Source of the DNA: Theropithecus gelada
Lineage: Eukaryota; Chordata; Mammalia; Primates; Cercopithecidae
DNA: 64,000 nucleotides
Direction: 5' to 3'
NCBI RefSeq assembly: GCF_003255815.1
Contig: NC_037674.1
Location: 1,138,365 to 1,202,364, forward strand
Numbering within the stretch: position 1 is the first letter of the stretch; every line of letters begins with the position of its first letter. This document shows positions 60,750 through 64,000 of this stretch, piece after piece. Under the pieces are notes generated by a model, which searched no databases, was not told where the DNA came from, and saw only the letters and a program-made list of their open reading frames with translations. A program made the translations under genes and the position numbers.

Positions 60750-60965
60750 GTGTATCTATACCGGCAATTATGTGCTCGGCATGCCTTCATTCACTGAAAT
60801 TCACAATACCCATATAAAGCAGGAGGCAGTTTCCCTCTCGCTTATGAGGGGAGTGCAGGGACGGGTCAGAGGAGTTGCCCAGGGTCACAGAGCAGGTAAG
60901 TGGTGCGGATTCGTTCAAGCAGAGTGCGGTCTGACTCTAGCACTGGAGCTCCTGCCCTCTGCGCT
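60750..60965 (+). mobile_element. MIR element
   Basis: AATTATGTGCTCGGCATGCC, GTTGCCCAGGGTCACAGAGC, AGGTAAGTGGTGCGGATTCG and GTCTGACTCTAGCACTGGAGC follow MIR. Confidence 0.75.
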
Positions 60966-63298
60966 CCCTCCCTCCCAGTGGGCGCTGCGGAGGAAATATA
61001 TGTACTTTTTAATTAGCTGGAATATTAAACACACAATATCAAACACTTTATATAGAGAATCATTTTTTGGAGTTTGGAGAACTCCTTACAGAAGCTTCTA
61101 CACATAAAGACTGAATCAACTTTCAAAACATCAGATGTCCACATCAAGCCATGTGGCTTTTGCCACAGCCATGGGAGAGCAGCCTTTCTCCTGACTGTTT
61201 TGACCATAATAACTAGTCTCTGGGTTGGGGAGCCTCTTCGTGGTCGTAGAATAAACCAGGCACCAGAGGGAAAGCTCCTAGTGCAATGAGTCTGGAGCCC
61301 CAGGCTTCTTCCTTGATCTCTTCCTGTGACCTCAGGGAGCCTCTGCTAGGATCACTTCCACTACAAAGCCGCTTCTGAGCGTGCTCTGAGCCTGACCTGA
61401 GCGCCCCTCAGCTGGCCGTAGGTATGCCCACTGCAAAGCCACCTTCATATTTCCAGTCCTACCTCACAAACCTGCTGTGGGTGAGAAAAAAGCGCTGCAC
61501 ATTCTTCCCAAATTATTTTAGACAACTGGACTCAGGTTCAAATGGGCATTACGGCAGCCTTGATATGGCAAAGATATGGATTAACCTGCAAATGCCACAG
61601 AGGTTTTACACAGGGAGAGAAGCAGCTTGCTAGAGAGAGCATAGAGTCAATCTTTCTCTCTTCCTGTTTTTCCTTAGCCCAAACACATCACTAATTCACC
61701 ATTATTTGTATTGGCTTTTTTATAGAATATTCTATGTTTCTTTTCACATTTGGAATTCCACTGTCTTCTGGTTGCCATGATTTCTGGTAAAAAGTCAGAT
61801 ACCTGTGTTATTTTTGGGTTTTGATCATTTGGCCACAGTGCACTTTTTGTATGAAAATCTGTAAAAAAAAAAAAAATTTTATTATCCTTCAAGCGGGAGC
61901 TCTTCATTCTCTTTTCCAGGCCAAAGATTGGGACTAATCACCTTAATACCGTCAGGGGCTGGGGTGGCTGAAGGCTGAGCTGTAGTTTGACAGGCTTTTG
62001 AGTCTCTTTTGCACTCACTGTACAGGTAACTCCGGGGGCTGTAGCTCCAGCGGCATGTTCACCGCGACCCCCTTCCCGGCGCATCCTCAGTGGTGCGCTT
62101 TCCTTATCTTGCCCTCCCTGACAGAGTCTGCTTTTCAGACCCCTTCTCCTTGTTTTCTTCACTTTCTTCTTTTCACAGTTTTGAAATTCAGAAAATGTCT
62201 GGAGTAGAGAGTCCACTTATCTTTCCTTCCTTTCTTTCTGAGATAATGGCTCATAGGTATTGTAACGATTGACTCACTGATGCACCAACCCAAGAGGATA
62301 ACTTTCCATAGCCACCTTCTTTCCAGACTCGTAAAGTGGATTTTCATCGCATCATATGCAGGGTACACAGGATCACCATGTGTAATCACTGACCATGTTC
62401 ACCGATCACCTGGCCGAGTGGTGCTCACCAGATGTATCCCCTGTGCATCTTCTTCCTTTGTCTCCTCCTGTGCTCTTTGGAAGAAAGTCACCAGGTGCAG
62501 CCCACAATTGAAGAGTGGGAGCTATGCCCTGCCTCCCTGAGAGAATAACATCTACATAAATCATGTGAAATTCTGCATGGGGGATTTGTCTGGGTTCTCC
62601 CATGTAGGTATGTATGTATTTATTCAATCATTTATTTGCATCAGTGTGGCCTCATGGATATTGATTTTTTTTCTTGGGTTATAATCCAATACTACTGTAT
62701 TTATCTTGCTGCTCACATTTTTGGCTTTGACCATTGTAATATCTTTTAGTTGGCATCTGTTGATATAGCCCCATGATTTTGTGTGTAGGTGGGTGGGTGT
62801 GAGGTGAGTGGTTAGCATGTCTTAGTTTCTGGAACTGCAAGATTCTCTAGGCTCATCTTGTATATTCCCTGCTGCAGCCTCACAATCTGCCGCTTTTCCA
62901 AGGAGCCCTGGTTCCTTTAACTGGAGAATGATATGAGAAGCCAAGATCTGGGCACTAAGGGTACTTATTGTTCCTGCAGTGTTGTTGCTCCTAGGACTTC
63001 TCAGCTGACACAGCAGGAAATATGTGTGTGTATATCAACTCATGCATGGATGCATATCCATATATATTGAGCTTCTTTTTAATTAACAACATTTATTGAA
63101 AACCAAAGCTGAACGTTTTACCATCAGCCTGTTTCTGATAATTGCAAGATATACTTCCTTGAAATCGCTGCAGGTTATTCTTAGTGATGGTATGGCTACA
63201 GATATTTTAAATTATTAGAATAAAAAAAGTAAGAGGTTTACTTCTTATTGCAATTGGTAGATAGATATATAGAAGAGATAACAAAAAGTTTCTGATTT

Positions 63299-63602
63299 GC
63301 TGGGCACAGTGGCTCACACCTGTAATCTTAGCACTTTGGGAGGCCCATAAGGGTGGACCACCTGAGGTCAGGAGTTCGAGACCAGCCTGGCCAACATGGT
63401 GAAACCTTGTCTCTACTAAAAATACAAAAAATTAGCCGGGCGTGGTGGCAGGAGCCTGTAATCCCAGCTACTTGAGAGGCTGAGGCAGGAGAATTGCTTG
63501 AACCTAGGAGGTGGTGGTCGCAGCGAGCCGAGATCATGCCATTGCACTCCAGCGTGGGTAGCAAGAGTGAAACTCCGTCTCAACAACAAAAAAAGAAAAA
63601 AC
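63299..63602 (+). mobile_element. Alu element with target-site duplication
   Basis: GCTGGGCACAGTGGCTCAC to a CAACAAC/AAAAAAG tail. Duplication AAGTTTCTGATTT (63286-63298) and AAGTCTCTGATTT (63603-63615). Confidence 0.95.
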
Positions 63603-63893
63603 AAGTCTCTGATTTTTATTCTGCACGGTGGCCTTTGGCTAGTGCAAAGGAAAGGTCAGCTGCAATTGGCCTTGGAGAATAGTTGAGGAAGGCACAAAGA
63701 CTGCACAGAGACTGTTCAAGACCATCAGTAACCTAACAAAGCACCCTGTTGTGCCAGTCAGAAGTCCAAGACACTTGGACTTACTAGGAAGTCCAAGTAA
63801 AACGGATGTGTCTGGGATAAAGAGAACATCTCATTTCCCAATGCAATTGAAATGCTACTCTTCATAGTGTGCTAAACTGTCTGGGTTACTGCC

Positions 63894-64000
63894 ATGGGTT
63901 AAATTGTATTCACCCAAAGGTGTTAGAGTCCTAACCCACAGTGCCGTGAACATGACCTTATTTGGAAATAGAGCCTTTGAAAATGGTTAAGTTGAGGTCA
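63894..64000 (+). mobile_element. Start of an MLT1-type LTR, cut by window end
   Basis: GGTTAAATTGTATTCACCC, GTTAGAGTCCTAACCCACAG and CTTATTTGGAAATAGAGCC match the 5' end of MaLR LTRs. It continues past the window. Confidence 0.7.

Larger units (their letters stand above)
28299..64000 (-). other. GABRG3: GABRG3 intron upstream of exon 7 (partial)
   Basis: The acceptor of exon 7 is at its low-coordinate end, and the intron runs to the window edge. I looked on the minus strand for the preceding gamma exons, which encode the Cys-loop, the segment around YRWRKNSVE and the segment ending IVTTSA, and did not find them. At least 35.7 kb of intron is therefore implied, consistent with the large introns of this gene. 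Contents are mostly transposons. Stretches where I recognise nothing are about 30230-30780, 31260-32400, 43870-44890, 45250-46600, 47200-48090, 48450-50370, 53640-55490, 55811-57420 and 61000-63280. Confidence 0.7.

Noticed and set aside
1..64000. tRNA, rRNA, snRNA or miRNA genes
   Set aside because: I looked for familiar cores and found only Alu and MIR-derived sequence; a covariance-model search would be needed to exclude degenerate copies.

Overview
This window is primate nuclear DNA, most likely from an Old World monkey. Exons are sparse and bounded by GT/AG splice sites, and the rest is dense in Alu, L1, L2, MIR and MLT1-type repeats. Several Alus are AluY-like. The one at 51448-51743 carries what I recall as the cercopithecine AluYR variant and has a perfect 15-bp target-site duplication. 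A 171-base run of N marks an assembly gap.

The only protein-coding gene I can support is the 3' end of GABRG3, the gamma-3 subunit of the GABA-A receptor chloride channel, on the minus strand. Four coding exons are present. In transcript order they are 28298-28146 (end of the extracellular domain plus M1), 20881-20685 (M2 and M3), 20385-20326 (a 60-nt mini-exon of the cytoplasmic loop) and 15791-15510 (rest of the loop, M4, stop). The reading frame is intact across all four, with matching phases and consensus splice sites. Together they encode the whole transmembrane part of the subunit. By family knowledge these are exons 7-10 of a ten-exon gene. The signal peptide, most of the ligand-binding domain and the Cys-loop lie in upstream exons, which should be beyond base 64000; I found none of them in 28.3-64 kb. 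In human the gene is in the 15q12 GABRB3-GABRA5-GABRG3 cluster.

Layout. Bases 1-15.5 kb are the 3' UTR of unknown length and downstream flank. They hold a roughly 33-bp GC-rich minisatellite, a nested Alu, a 39-bp tandem repeat, L1 and Alu copies, a C-rich G-quadruplex candidate and an isolated CpG island at about 6.03-6.91 kb. Bases 15.5-28.3 kb carry the four exons and three introns, with an inverted L1, an L2 and a long block of old antisense L1M. Bases 28.3-64 kb are the intron upstream of exon 7. It contains L2, several sense L1M elements (one with two Alus and an antisense MLT1 LTR inserted in it), a 55-bp minisatellite, a foldback palindrome, a truncated L1PA-type element, MIRs and the start of another LTR at the window end.

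I did not find a novel multi-gene system. The points worth checking are the in-frame mini-exon, the CpG island downstream of the gene, the tandem repeats and a few structural oddities in the repeats. Repeat family names come from remembered consensus sequences, not from a database search.
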